From Pseudomonadota bacterium (GTDB lineage Bacteria > Pseudomonadota > Alphaproteobacteria > Rhodobacterales > Rhodobacteraceae), in contig JAIUPD010000002.1 in assembly GCA_020161615.1 (NCBI GenBank), positions 62,001 through 126,000 of the forward strand: DNA of 64,000 nucleotides. Direction: 5' to 3'. Shown here piece after piece: positions 51,648 through 60,670 of the stretch. The translations under genes were made by a program, and so were the position numbers. The notes under the pieces are model-generated. The model worked only from the letters and a program-made list of their open reading frames with translations. It did no database searches and was not told the DNA's origin. Position 1 is the first letter of the stretch. Every line of letters begins with the position of its first letter.

Positions 51648-52654
51648 CACAGATACTCCGTCAGCGACAGCCGCTGCGTGCGGGCGGTCAGCGCATAGAG
51701 CGTTTCGAGCCTTGTCTGCACCACCTCGAGCTCGCTGGCCGCCTGATAGGGATCGACACCGATCAGGGTCTGGCGCGCCAGGGTGAGGGCGTCGCGCTCG
51801 CCGCCCAGGCGGGTCAGCGTGGAGTCGAGCCGCGCCTGGGTTTCGCCGAGGCTCGCCTGGGCCTCGGCGATGGCCGGGGCCGCGCCGATCAGCGCCTCGG
51901 CCCCGGCCCGCGCCAGCGCCTGGCGGTGCACGTCGGCAAGGCCCAGTGCGCCCTCTCCGGCCAGGGCCGAGATCACTAGCCCGGCCAGCAGCCGCCGCAG
52001 CGCGGGATCGGCGGCGGTCGGCAGCGCCGGCGCGTTGGCGGCGGTGTCGATGGCCGGGCCCCCGGCGGCGGGACCGCCCTGATAGAGCGCCGTCTCGAAC
52101 AGGCCGCCCGGGTCCATGAAAGCGGAGGTCACGGCAGCGACGATATCCTCGGCCTCGGTCAGGCCGGAGACCGAGGGCAGGATCGCCGCCAGCACCGCCT
52201 CGCCCTCCGGGAGGGGGGCGGTGTCGCTGGCGGTGCCGGAAAAGACCGCGCGGCCCGCCACGCGCTGGGCCAGGGTGCTGGACAGGTCGCCGAGCGCACT
52301 GCGGGCGGCGGTGGCGCCGGCGCGCAGCGTGGCGGGGGCGATGCCATCGGTCGAGACCGCGAGCATCCGGTTGCCGATGTCCGAGGCGATATCCCCTGCC
52401 CGGGTCAGGGCCGATTGCGCGATGTCGGCGGCGCTGGTGGCCAGCCTGTTGGCCTGGTCGAAAGCCTCGATTCGTGCGAGGCGGCTTTCAACAGCGCTGA
52501 GTGGCCCCAGATCGCCGTTCAGCCTGCGCTGCGGGTCCTTGGCCTGGCCGCTGACAAGCTCGTGGTTGAGGCGCGCCATCTCGGTCCTGAGGACCAGGGC
52601 GTTTCGGTTCATGGTGAAGGGCAGGGCCAGGCTGCCGAGGGTAAGCCAGCTCAT
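51647..52654 (-). CDS. flgL: Flagellar hook-associated protein FlgL
   Basis: FlgL (HAP3) joins the hook-associated zone to the filament. The 335-residue flagellin-fold protein has the N-terminal coiled-coil region (NALVLRTEMARLNHELVSGQ) and the C-terminal coiled coil (SELEVVQTRLETLYALTARTQ), with a variable, Ala-rich middle. It is shorter than flagellin in the middle, as usual for FlgL. Its start is 3 bases after the flgK stop and its stop overlaps flgI. Assignment rests on the terminal helices and the operon order. Confidence 0.88.
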   Translation of the reverse strand: MSWLTLGSLALPFTMNRNALVLRTEMARLNHELVSGQAKDPQRRLNGDLGPLSAVESRLARIEAFDQANRLATSAADIAQSALTRAGDIASDIGNRMLAVSTDGIAPATLRAGATAARSALGDLSSTLAQRVAGRAVFSGTASDTAPLPEGEAVLAAILPSVSGLTEAEDIVAAVTSAFMDPGGLFETALYQGGPAAGGPAIDTAANAPALPTAADPALRRLLAGLVISALAGEGALGLADVHRQALARAGAEALIGAAPAIAEAQASLGETQARLDSTLTRLGGERDALTLARQTLIGVDPYQAASELEVVQTRLETLYALTARTQRLSLTEYL

Positions 52655-52657
52655 CGC

Positions 52658-54085
52658 TCAGATCTCCAGCAGGGTGCGCAGCATCGCGTCGGCCGTCTGG
52701 ATGACGCGCGCATTGGCGGCATAGGCTTCCTCGATCAGGAGGAGACGCTGCATTTCGGAATCGGTATCGACCCCTTGGGCCAGGATCGCTTCGGTGAGGG
52801 TGTCGTGGCGGGTCCGGGCGCTGGTCTGCCTGTCCTCGGCGACCTGGCGGTTGCGGGACACGCCGGTCAGCAGATCGCCCAGAAGGGCGGCGGAATCCTG
52901 CAACGGGCTGCCGGCGCCGGAAGAGAGGCTGCGGTCCAGCGCGCCGAGCAGCCGGTTGATCTGCGCGGGATCGCCGATCGGGCCGGGGGCGGCGGCGCCG
53001 ATCCCGTCACGGATCCGCCAGAGCGCACCGCCCGCCGCCGGATCGACGGCTGCATTCAGGGTCAGCCGTGCGGCGAGGCCGGGCGGGCCGCTGTCCGGTC
53101 CCCCGCCATCGGTGAAAAGACCGACCGCGCCGGCCAGGGTCGGATCGCTGTCCGGATCGGAGAAACGGGCGATCAGGTCGCGGGCGAAGGCGTCGATCCG
53201 GGTCTGGACGCCGGGCGCGGCCTCGTCCCGCAGGGCGAAAGCGGCGCTGAGCCGTCCGCCGCCGATCGGGCCCGAGTCGCCGGTGGCGAGGGGGCGGCCG
53301 TTGATGGTCAGCCCCGAGAGCCCCGCGCCCAGCGTCATGCCGGCGTCGATGGCCACGCTCGGCGAGAAGCCGAAGACCGTGGGTTCGGTGTCCAGCAGCA
53401 GTTCCCCGGCCGCGGAATAGAGCATGACGCGGCCGGTGTCGCGCGGGTACTCGCGCAGCGGCACGATCTCGGAGAGCGCGGAGATCAGCGCCTGGCGCTC
53501 ATCCTCCAGCCCTTCGGTCGGCTGGCCACTCATGCGCAGCTTGACGATCTGGTCATTCAGCACATCGACCCGCGCGATCCCCTCGTTCAGGGTTCGCACG
53601 TCCTGGGCGATGGCCTTGTCGGCCTCGACCCGAAGTTGCTGCACCGTCTCCTCGATGCTGCCCAGTTTGGTCGCGAGGGCCTTGGCACTCTCGGCGACGG
53701 CGGCGAGGCGGCTGGTCAGGTCGGGGCGTTCGCTGGCACCGATCAGCGCCGCGTCAAAGGCCGAGAGCGCGGCCGAAAGCCCCTCGCCCGGCTGGCCGAG
53801 ACTGGCCTCGATCCGTTGCCAGAAGGCGGCGGCGCTGTTGCCCGAGGCGAGCGAGGCACCCGCGTCGCGCTGCAGGCCCAGCAGTATCGGATCGACGAGG
53901 CGGGTCACCCCGGTGACGCGCACCCCGCCGCCGGCGCCGCCCAGCGTCGCGGCGCTCAGCTCCAGCTGGCGGGCGGCATAGCCGGGGGTGAGCGCATTGG
54001 CGATATTGGCCGAGACCACCTGCACCGCGCGCGCCGAGGCGGAGAGGCCGGAATTGGCGTTGTTCAGCGCGGAAGTGATGCCCAT
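52658..54085 (-). CDS. flgK: Flagellar hook-associated protein FlgK
   Basis: FlgK (HAP1) is the first junction protein on the hook. The 475-residue protein starts MGITSALNNANSGLSASARA and continues VQVVSANIANALTPGYAARQ, the axial-protein N-terminal motif. It ends with EEAYAANARVIQTADAMLRTLLEI, the C-terminal axial motif. The central region (about 100-430) is variable, as in other FlgK proteins. AGGAGGG precedes ATG 54085. It lies between flgE and flgL in the usual alphaproteobacterial order. Confidence 0.9.
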   Translation of the reverse strand: MGITSALNNANSGLSASARAVQVVSANIANALTPGYAARQLELSAATLGGAGGGVRVTGVTRLVDPILLGLQRDAGASLASGNSAAAFWQRIEASLGQPGEGLSAALSAFDAALIGASERPDLTSRLAAVAESAKALATKLGSIEETVQQLRVEADKAIAQDVRTLNEGIARVDVLNDQIVKLRMSGQPTEGLEDERQALISALSEIVPLREYPRDTGRVMLYSAAGELLLDTEPTVFGFSPSVAIDAGMTLGAGLSGLTINGRPLATGDSGPIGGGRLSAAFALRDEAAPGVQTRIDAFARDLIARFSDPDSDPTLAGAVGLFTDGGGPDSGPPGLAARLTLNAAVDPAAGGALWRIRDGIGAAAPGPIGDPAQINRLLGALDRSLSSGAGSPLQDSAALLGDLLTGVSRNRQVAEDRQTSARTRHDTLTEAILAQGVDTDSEMQRLLLIEEAYAANARVIQTADAMLRTLLEI

Positions 54086-54104
54086 GGTCCGGCCCTCCTA
54101 TCGG

Positions 54105-55412
54105 TCAGCGCTTCAGATTGGCGGTTTCCTGCAGCATCTCGTCCACAGTCTGGATGACCTTGGCGTTCGAGGAATAGGCGCGCTGGGTCTGGATCATGTT
54201 GGTCAGTTCCGCCGCCACATCGGTCGCCGATTCCTCGCGCGAGAAGCCGTTGATCTCTCCGGTCGGGCCGTCACCGGCGTTCCACAGGAACATGGCGCCG
54301 GAATCGGGCGAGACCTGATAGGTCTGGTTGTCCAGTGCCATCAGTCCGTTGGGATTGGGCACATCGACCAGAGGGATCTGGGCGATGATGCGGATCAGGC
54401 CGCTGTCATAATAGGCCTTCACATAGCCGGTCGCATCGACCTGGACGCCGACCAGCGATTGCACGGGCGAGCCGTCGCGGTCGGTCGAGACGGGGATGAA
54501 GCTGTCGGCCATCTGGGTGATGCTGTCCTCATCCCCCAGCATGCCGATGTTCAGCGCGATGTCCTGGCCCGAGTCGGTGGTGACGATGAATTCGCCGGTC
54601 AGCGGGTCATAGGCGCCGCCCGCGCCGCCCGTGGCGACGCTGAGGATGCGCCCGCCGTTCGGCGGCTGGTCGTCGAAGGTGATCGTATACTCGCCGATCA
54701 CGCTGCCGGTCGTGGGATCGGTCACCGTGGCGGTCCATTCGTTCGACTGTCCGGTCGCGGGCACGGTTGGCGCGAAGGTCATGGTCAGCGTGTCGGTGGT
54801 GCCGAGCGGGCTGTAATATTCCAGCGCCACGTCATGCGAGCGGCCGTCCGAATCGGCGCGCGTGCCGGTGGCGGGCAGGTTGACGCGGACGTCGATGCGC
54901 GTCGTCGGGTCCGAGGCGAACTGGTTCGAATTGATGCGGATGGGTTCCAGCCCGCCGATCGTGTCGCGCGGGAAGGCGGGGATCGAGCCATCGGGATCCG
55001 CGGGCCAGCCCAGCAGGATCAGCCCGGCGGGGTTTTCCAGAAGGCCGTCGGCATTGGGCCGGAACGAGCCCGTCGTGGTCAGCATGAGCGGCAGGTTCCC
55101 CGAACGGTTCAGCGCCGACTGGGCGGTCACCGGCAGGAAGCCGCGGCCGCTGACGGCAAGGTCGGTGGCATTGGCGCTGGCCGTGATCGCCCCCCGTTCG
55201 TCGATCAGCCGGATCGTCGAGGCGCGCACGCCCCCGGCGATATAGGGCCCGTAATGCGAGCCCCCCATCACCATCGACTGGAACGAGGCGACGACGCGCT
55301 TGTAGCCGAGGGTTCCGGTGTTCGCGATATTGTCCGAGATCGCGGCGAGCCGCGTCGAGTTGGCGTTCAGCCCGGCGATACCGGCGTTGAACGAGGAATA
55401 GAGGGTGGACAT
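54105..55412 (-). CDS. flgE: Flagellar hook protein FlgE
   Basis: FlgE builds the flexible hook. The 435-residue protein has the N-terminal axial motif (MSTLYSSFNAGIAGLNANST followed by LAAISDNIANTGTLGYKRV), a hook core with GGVRASTIRLIDERGAI and LAVSGRGFLPV, and the C-terminal EESATDVAAELTNMIQTQRAY with KVIQTVDEMLQETANLKR. Length is normal for alphaproteobacterial FlgE. It lies 84 bp downstream of motB and 19 bp upstream of flgK. The spacer to motB is too short for a clearly separate promoter, though one is possible. Confidence 0.92.
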   Translation of the reverse strand: MSTLYSSFNAGIAGLNANSTRLAAISDNIANTGTLGYKRVVASFQSMVMGGSHYGPYIAGGVRASTIRLIDERGAITASANATDLAVSGRGFLPVTAQSALNRSGNLPLMLTTTGSFRPNADGLLENPAGLILLGWPADPDGSIPAFPRDTIGGLEPIRINSNQFASDPTTRIDVRVNLPATGTRADSDGRSHDVALEYYSPLGTTDTLTMTFAPTVPATGQSNEWTATVTDPTTGSVIGEYTITFDDQPPNGGRILSVATGGAGGAYDPLTGEFIVTTDSGQDIALNIGMLGDEDSITQMADSFIPVSTDRDGSPVQSLVGVQVDATGYVKAYYDSGLIRIIAQIPLVDVPNPNGLMALDNQTYQVSPDSGAMFLWNAGDGPTGEINGFSREESATDVAAELTNMIQTQRAYSSNAKVIQTVDEMLQETANLKR

Positions 55413-55496
55413 GGGTCCTGACCTTTCGTGCTGGTGCGGAGCGACTGGACCCGAGGTTGCACGAGGCGTCTTAATGCGCGCCTAACGTCAGAATCG

Positions 55497-56297
55497 TCAG
55501 CGGCGGCTGCGCAGCAGGATCAGTTCCAGCCGGTTGTTGCGCACCGACATCGGGTTGGGATCGGCGGGCCTGCGGTCGGCGTGGCCGCTCACCCTGGCGA
55601 TGCGCGCGGGGTCGAAACCCTCCTCGTCCAAGAGGCGGCGGATACGGTCGGCGCGGGCCGTGGACAGCGCCCAGCGGGGATCGCTGGCCTGGACGACGGA
55701 ATAGCTGCGCGTATGCCCTTCGATCGCCAAGGGGTTGAGGACCATGCCGAAAATCTCGGACACGATGGTTACGATGCGGCGCGTGACCTCGGTCGGCTCG
55801 TTGGTTTCGGGCTCGAACAGCGGGGCGCCGGGCAGGTCGAAGAGTTCGACCACCAGCCCCTCATCCGTCTGCCGGGTCACGACATGGCGCAAGGCCTCGT
55901 CCAGCACCGCGCTTTCGCCGCCGAGGCCGGTCAGCCGCTGCTGCAGATCCTCGAAGCTCTGGGTTTCGACCTGGGTATCGGCGGCCGAATCGCTCTCGTC
56001 CTCGGGCGAGGTGGCAGGGGCGGATTGCTCGCGGGTTTCCAGATCCGAGCCGCCGAACATCCCCTCCCCGCCCGAGGAGATCCGGTGCACCGGGATCGAG
56101 GGATTGAAGTAATCCGCCAGCCCGCGGCGCTGCGATTCGGTGGTTGCGCCCAGCAGCCACATCATCAGGAAGAAAGCCATCATCGCGGTTACGAAGTCGG
56201 CATAGGCCACCTTCCAGGCACCGCCGTGATGGCCGCCCCCCGCGATCACTTTCTTGCGCTTGATGATGATGGGCGCGACGTCGTTCTGTCGGCTCAT
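55497..56297 (-). CDS. motB: Flagellar motor stator protein MotB
   Basis: MotB anchors the stator to peptidoglycan. The 266-residue protein has a basic N-terminus, one membrane helix (VAYADFVTAMMAFFLMMWLLG) with the proton-binding Asp in AYADFVTAMMAFF, and a C-terminal OmpA-like peptidoglycan-binding domain (ALSTARADRIRRLLDEEGF, RVSGHADRRP). The linker between is acidic. I chose ATG 56297; a GTG 18 bases upstream is also in frame. No motA is present in the window. It leads the flgE-flgK-flgL-flgI gene series. Confidence 0.9.
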   Translation of the reverse strand: MSRQNDVAPIIIKRKKVIAGGGHHGGAWKVAYADFVTAMMAFFLMMWLLGATTESQRRGLADYFNPSIPVHRISSGGEGMFGGSDLETREQSAPATSPEDESDSAADTQVETQSFEDLQQRLTGLGGESAVLDEALRHVVTRQTDEGLVVELFDLPGAPLFEPETNEPTEVTRRIVTIVSEIFGMVLNPLAIEGHTRSYSVVQASDPRWALSTARADRIRRLLDEEGFDPARIARVSGHADRRPADPNPMSVRNNRLELILLRSRR

Positions 56298-56351
56298 CTC
56301 AACACCTGTATTCACCCGCTTCCGGCCTAGCAGGCAGAGGTGAAGCCGGGG

Positions 56352-57077
56352 TTAATCGGCCCGCGGCACCAGGGGTTCGCGGCCCCGGTCGGTCAGGGTG
56401 AAGACCTCGCGCCCTTCGATCACCACGGCGGTCAGGGGCCCGCCATAGGCGGCCGAGCTGTCGATATTCACCCGGTTGCCGCAATGTTCGGCCGCGGGGC
56501 GGTGGGTATGGCCGTGCACGACCAGCCAGGGATGGGGCCCGGTGAACTCCAGGAAGGGGGCGCGGATCCAGGCCATGTCGGTCTCGGTCTGGTCGTTCAG
56601 CGCCACGCCGGGGCGGATGCCCGCATGGACGAACAGCACCTCGCCCCGCAGGTGATAGCTGGGCAACCCCTCCAGAAAGGCGCGGTGCCCGGCGGGGACG
56701 GCAGCCCGGGCCTGGGCCGGGGTCGCTTCGGGCGGCAGGCCATAGCTTTCCAGAGTCGCGGCGCCGCCGATCCGCGGGTTCAGGTAATCGAGGCCGACAC
56801 GCAGCGCGGGATCGGCCCGACCCTCCAGATGATAGCTGAACATGCGGTCGTGGTTGCCCTTCAGCACCACCCAGTTCTGACCGGACAGCTGGCCTTTCAG
56901 CAGCAGATCGACCACGCCGCGCGAATCCGGCCCGCGGTCGACCAGGTCGCCCAGATGGATCACCGGCGCTTCGGCATCGCCGGTGCGGGCGCGGTCGGCG
57001 GCGATCCGGGCATGGGCGGCGTGCAACAGGTCGATCTGGCCGTGGATGTCGCCGATGGCATAGCTGCGCAGAGTCAT
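56352..57077 (-). CDS. Metallophosphoesterase (PPP-type serine/threonine phosphatase family)
   Basis: The 241-residue calcineurin-like phosphoesterase has all the metal motifs of the PrpA/diadenosine tetraphosphatase group: GDIHGQ (residues 9-14), GDLVDRGPDS (about 44-53), GNHD near 74-77, and VVHGHTHRP near 187-195. It may dephosphorylate proteins or nucleotides; the sequence does not decide. It lies upstream of motB on the same strand, 54 bp away, with no evident shared function. The ATG at 57077 is preceded by GAAAGGG. Confidence 0.88.
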   Translation of the reverse strand: MTLRSYAIGDIHGQIDLLHAAHARIAADRARTGDAEAPVIHLGDLVDRGPDSRGVVDLLLKGQLSGQNWVVLKGNHDRMFSYHLEGRADPALRVGLDYLNPRIGGAATLESYGLPPEATPAQARAAVPAGHRAFLEGLPSYHLRGEVLFVHAGIRPGVALNDQTETDMAWIRAPFLEFTGPHPWLVVHGHTHRPAAEHCGNRVNIDSSAAYGGPLTAVVIEGREVFTLTDRGREPLVPRAD

Positions 57078-57520
57078 GGGGAATCCCTTTCGGAAGCGCT
57101 GCCCTTCTGGGCCAAAACCCGGGCGAGTTCAACGCGATGGCGGGGCACGATTCGGCGATGACGCCCGGGTCGGTGCGCGGTTTACCTTGCGGAAGGCAGG
57201 AAAAACCCGGACGGGCCCTGCCTGCAGGGGGCATTCGGTGACGGAAGGGTGTTGCCGAAAACGTGGCGCCGGGTAAAGTCGGCAAAGCGATACACCCGGG
57301 ACGCGGCCTTCGGGCCCGGCAGCGGGAACGCCGTCAGAATGCCGGTCAACGGCGCGCAGAAGGAGGGAGTTGAGACCCACGAGACGACTCGCGAGTTTTG
57401 CCGCCGACACCGGCCAGCCGCCCGCAGGGCGGAACGAGAGCCGGTGCGACAGACAAGGTTGCGGAGGCGACATTGCCCCCAGACCGACCGGAAATCCAAT
57501 CCACAGGAAGGACCAGATCC
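57078..57520. other. Divergent intergenic region (443 bp) with no gene
   Basis: The spacer between the phosphatase gene (-) and the second LIV binding-protein gene (+) carries no convincing gene. Short open frames exist but lack ribosome-binding sites. Several short GC dyads are present. The binding-protein ribosome-binding site (AGGAAGGA) lies at 57505-57512. It must hold the promoters of both genes, and could also encode a leader RNA for the LIV operon. I recognise no known riboswitch. Confidence 0.5.
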
Positions 57521-58702
57521 ATGAAAAAGTTTCTTATGACCACCGCCTTGGTCGGCTTCGCGGCAGGTGCCGCGCAGGCGGACGATGTGCCGCTGGGCAT
57601 CATCTTCGGCTTCACCGGGCCGCTGGAATCGATCACGCCGACGATGGCCCAAGCGGCCGAGGCGGCGATTGCCGAAGTGAACGCCTCGGGCCTCTTCACG
57701 CTGGGCACCGTGACCTCGGTGCGCGGCGATGACGGCTGCGTCGACTCGGGCCTCGCCGTCGCCACGGCCGAGCGTCTGGTGACCTCGGATCGCGTGATGG
57801 GCATCGTCGGCGCCGATTGCTCGGGCGTCACCGGCGCCATCTTGCAGAACGTCGCGCGGCCGAACGGCATCGTCATGGTTTCGCCCTCGGCGACCTCGCC
57901 CGCGCTGTCGACGGCCGAGGACGATGGCCTCTTCTTCCGCACCGCCCCCTCGGACGCCCGTCAGGGCCAGGTCGTGGCCGACATCCTGCGCGACCGTGGC
58001 GTGAACTCGATCGCCATCTCGTACACCAACAACGACTACGGCGCGGGTCTGGCTGATTCGATCCAGGCGGCCTTTACCGAAGCGGGCGGCACCGTGACCA
58101 TGGTTGCCAGCCACGAGGACGGCAAGGCGGATTACTCGGCCGAAGTCGGCGCGCTGGCTGCGGCCGGCGGTGAGGTGCTGGTGGTGGCGGGCTATGTCGA
58201 CCAGGGCGGCCGCGGGATCATCCGCTCGGCGCTGGACCTCGGCGCCTTCGACACGTTCGAACTGGTGGACGGCATGATCGGCCAGTCGCTGATCGACGCC
58301 ATGGGGGACGAGATCCAGGGCTCGTTCGGCCAGCTGCCGGGTGCCGACAACCCCGGCACGCAGATGTTCCAGGACCTCGCCTCGGCGGCGGGCTTCGACG
58401 GCACCTCGGCCTTCGCGCCCGAATCCTATGACGCCGCGGCGCTGATCATGCTGGCCATGGCGGCTGCCGGGTCGACCGCCTCGGCCGATTACAAGGATCA
58501 CGTGATGGATGTGGCCAACGCCCCGGGTGAGCCGATCTATCCGGGTGAACTGGGCCGCGCGTTGGAGATCATCGCCGCTGGCGGCGACGTCGATTATGTC
58601 GGCGCCTCGGCCGTGGAACTGATCGGGCCGGGCGAAAGCGCGGGCAATTACCGCGAGCTGGAAATCCAGGGCGACGAATTCGTCACCGTCCGCTTCCGCT
58701 GA
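57521..58702 (+). CDS. LIV-type ABC transporter periplasmic binding protein (second system)
   Basis: The 393-residue periplasmic binding protein has a signal peptide (MKKFLMTTALVGFAAGAAQA, cleavage before DDVPLG). The mature part has the Peripla_BP_6 motifs FGFTGPLESITP, IVGADCSGVTGAI and TNNDYGAGLADSI, and the lobe-two segment SFGQLPGADNPGTQMFQ. ATG 57521 follows AGGAAGGA; the longer upstream frame lacks protein-like content. It heads livG, livF, two small secreted genes, livH and livM. It differs clearly from the binding protein of the first LIV system, so the two import different ligands. Confidence 0.88.
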   Translation: MKKFLMTTALVGFAAGAAQADDVPLGIIFGFTGPLESITPTMAQAAEAAIAEVNASGLFTLGTVTSVRGDDGCVDSGLAVATAERLVTSDRVMGIVGADCSGVTGAILQNVARPNGIVMVSPSATSPALSTAEDDGLFFRTAPSDARQGQVVADILRDRGVNSIAISYTNNDYGAGLADSIQAAFTEAGGTVTMVASHEDGKADYSAEVGALAAAGGEVLVVAGYVDQGGRGIIRSALDLGAFDTFELVDGMIGQSLIDAMGDEIQGSFGQLPGADNPGTQMFQDLASAAGFDGTSAFAPESYDAAALIMLAMAAAGSTASADYKDHVMDVANAPGEPIYPGELGRALEIIAAGGDVDYVGASAVELIGPGESAGNYRELEIQGDEFVTVRFR

Positions 58703-58726
58703 TGCGGCGTAAACCCTGATTTCAAG

Positions 58727-58758
58727 GGCAGTCCGGGCGCGGGTCCGGGCTGCCTTTT
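58727..58758 (+). terminator. Attenuator-type hairpin between binding protein and livG
   Basis: GGCAGTCCGG (58727-58736) pairs with CCGGGCTGCC (58745-58754; one G-U pair) and is followed by TTTT. It is a partial intrinsic terminator inside the operon, which would let the binding protein be made in excess over the ATPases and permeases. Confidence 0.72.
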
Positions 58759-58772
58759 CGTAAGGATTTCCC

Positions 58773-59564
58773 ATGATCCGTGTCGAGAATCTGCACAAGC
58801 ACTTCGGCGGCTTTCACGCTGTCGACGGTGCGACGCTGCATATCGCCGAAGGGTCGATCACCGGGTTGATCGGTCCCAATGGCGCGGGCAAGACCACGCT
58901 GTTCAACGTCATCGCCGGGGTGCTGAAACCCACCTCCGGGACCGTGACGATGGCGGGCGAGGATATCACCGGCCTCGAGCCGCACGAGTTGTTCCACAAG
59001 GGGCTGCTCAGAACCTTCCAGATCGCCCATGAATTCCACTCCATGACCGTGCGCGAGAACCTGATGATGGTGCCGCCCCGGCAGATGGGCGAGGGGCTGG
59101 TCTCGGCCTGGTTCCAGCGCCGCAAGGTCGCGCTGGAGGACGAGGAGATCCGCCGCCGCGCCAACGAGGTGCTGGAGTTCCTGACCATCAGCCATATCGC
59201 CGACGAGAAGGCGGGCAATATCTCAGGCGGGCAGAAGAAGCTGCTGGAACTGGGCCGCACGATGATGACCGACGCCAAGATCGTCTTTCTGGACGAGGTG
59301 GGCGCGGGCGTGAACCGCACGCTGCTGAACACCATCGCCGATGCCATCGTGCGTCTGAACCAGGAGCGCGGCTATACCTTCGTGGTCATCGAGCACGACA
59401 TGGATTTCATCGGCCGCATCTGCAACCCGGTCATCTGCATGGCCGAGGGCAAGGTCCTGGCCGAGGGCACGCTGGACGAGATCAAGGCCAATGAGGCGGT
59501 GATCGAGGCCTATCTGGGCACTGGCCTGAAGAACAAGGTGAAGGCGGAGGTGGGGCATGTCTGA
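58773..59564 (+). CDS. livG: LIV-type ABC ATPase LivG (second system)
   Basis: The 263-residue ABC ATPase has Walker A GPNGAGKTTLFN near residues 35-42, signature ISGGQKKLLEL, Walker B IVFLDEVGAGVN and the H-loop VIEHDMDFI. A Val replaces the usual Pro after DE in Walker B (DEVGAGVN), seen in LivG-type subunits of some Rhodobacterales. LRTFQIAHEFHSMTV is the Q-loop region. It overlaps livF by 8 bp. Confidence 0.9.
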   Translation: MIRVENLHKHFGGFHAVDGATLHIAEGSITGLIGPNGAGKTTLFNVIAGVLKPTSGTVTMAGEDITGLEPHELFHKGLLRTFQIAHEFHSMTVRENLMMVPPRQMGEGLVSAWFQRRKVALEDEEIRRRANEVLEFLTISHIADEKAGNISGGQKKLLELGRTMMTDAKIVFLDEVGAGVNRTLLNTIADAIVRLNQERGYTFVVIEHDMDFIGRICNPVICMAEGKVLAEGTLDEIKANEAVIEAYLGTGLKNKVKAEVGHV

Positions 59565-60291
59565 GCATCCCGTCCTGCCCGACCCCGATGCGGTGCTGAT
59601 CGGCGAGGCGATGACCGGCGGCTATGGCGCCGCCGACATCCTGCATTCCTGCACCATCGCCGTGGACAAGGGCCAGATCGCGGTGATCGTCGGCCCCAAC
59701 GGCGCGGGGAAATCGACCGCCATGAAGGCCGTCTTCGGCATGCTGAACCTGCGCAAGGGGCAGGTGCGGCTGAATGGCGAGGATATCACCGGCCTTTCCC
59801 CGCAGGCCCGCGTGGCCAAGGGCATGGGCTTCGTGCCGCAGGTGCGCAACATCTTCCCCTCGATGACCGTCGAGGAGAACCTGGAGATGGGTGCCTTCAT
59901 ACGCACGGATGATTACAGGGACACGATGGCGCAGATCTATGACCTGTTTCCCATCCTCAAGGACAAGCGGCGGCAGGCGGCAGGCGAACTCTCGGGCGGG
60001 CAGCGCCAGCAGGTGGCCGTGGGCCGCGCGCTGATGACCAAGCCCACGGTCCTGATGCTGGACGAGCCCACCGCCGGCGTCTCGCCCATCGTCATGGACG
60101 AGCTTTTCGACCGGATCATCGAGATCGCCCGCACCGGCATCTCGATCCTGATGGTGGAGCAGAACGCCCGTCAGGCGCTGGAGATCGCCCACAAGGGCTA
60201 TGTGCTGGTTCAGGGCGCCAACCGCTACACCGACACCGGACAGGCGCTGCTGGCCGATCCCGAGGTGCGGCGTTCCTTCCTGGGGGGCTGA
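59557..60291 (+). CDS. livF: LIV-type ABC ATPase LivF (second system)
   Basis: The 244-residue ATPase has Walker A GPNGAGKS near residues 48-55, signature LSGGQRQQVAVGRAL and Walker B VLMLDEPTAGVSP. GYGAADILHSCTIAVDKGQ precedes Walker A. It overlaps livG by 8 bp, and its stop is 3 bases before a small secreted-protein gene, which indicates one transcript continuing through to livM. Confidence 0.91.
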   Translation: MSEHPVLPDPDAVLIGEAMTGGYGAADILHSCTIAVDKGQIAVIVGPNGAGKSTAMKAVFGMLNLRKGQVRLNGEDITGLSPQARVAKGMGFVPQVRNIFPSMTVEENLEMGAFIRTDDYRDTMAQIYDLFPILKDKRRQAAGELSGGQRQQVAVGRALMTKPTVLMLDEPTAGVSPIVMDELFDRIIEIARTGISILMVEQNARQALEIAHKGYVLVQGANRYTDTGQALLADPEVRRSFLGG

Positions 60292-60294
60292 GCG

Positions 60295-60645
60295 ATGCGA
60301 TATCTTCTGCTGAACCTGCTCCTCGCCACGCCCGCCCTTGCCGAAAGCCAGCGCGACGGCTTCACCTGCGCCGTGCTGCGCAGTTGCGACCTGCAAGGCA
60401 CCTGCACCGAGGGGGGCGCGGTGTTCGATCTCGCCTTCCTCGGCGGCGGGCTGGAGGTCGCCATGAACGGCGACCACCTCAGTCCGGCCTATGACGGTGT
60501 GCTGCAGACCGCCGCCTGGGAAAGCGCGGGCCGCATCTATCAGCTTCGTTTCACCGGCGATGGCGCCGGCCTGCTGACCGCCTCTCCGGCGGCGGGCAGT
60601 GCCGAGGAGGCCACGCTGATGACCATCCACTGTTCGCCCGAATGA
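60295..60645 (+). CDS. Small secreted Cys-containing protein, copy 1 (in LIV operon)
   Basis: The 116-residue protein has a signal peptide (MRYLLLNLLLATPALA) and a mature part with a CAVLRSCDLQGTC triple-cysteine block, followed by a beta-rich stretch (GGAVFDLAFLGGGLEVAMNG) and a C-terminal ATLMTIHCSPE. Four cysteines suggest disulfides in the periplasm. The start at ATG 60295 lies 3 bases after livF. The next gene encodes a similar protein. Role is unknown, perhaps an accessory to ligand binding or capture. Confidence 0.7.
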   Translation: MRYLLLNLLLATPALAESQRDGFTCAVLRSCDLQGTCTEGGAVFDLAFLGGGLEVAMNGDHLSPAYDGVLQTAAWESAGRIYQLRFTGDGAGLLTASPAAGSAEEATLMTIHCSPE

Positions 60646-60670
60646 CGCGCGTCGCGGGAAAGGCAAACGC

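Noticed and set aside
57249-57524. Plus-strand ORF of 91 codons before the second LIV binding-protein gene
   Set aside because: No ribosome-binding site, Arg-rich shadow composition, and it overlaps the true start region of the binding-protein gene.
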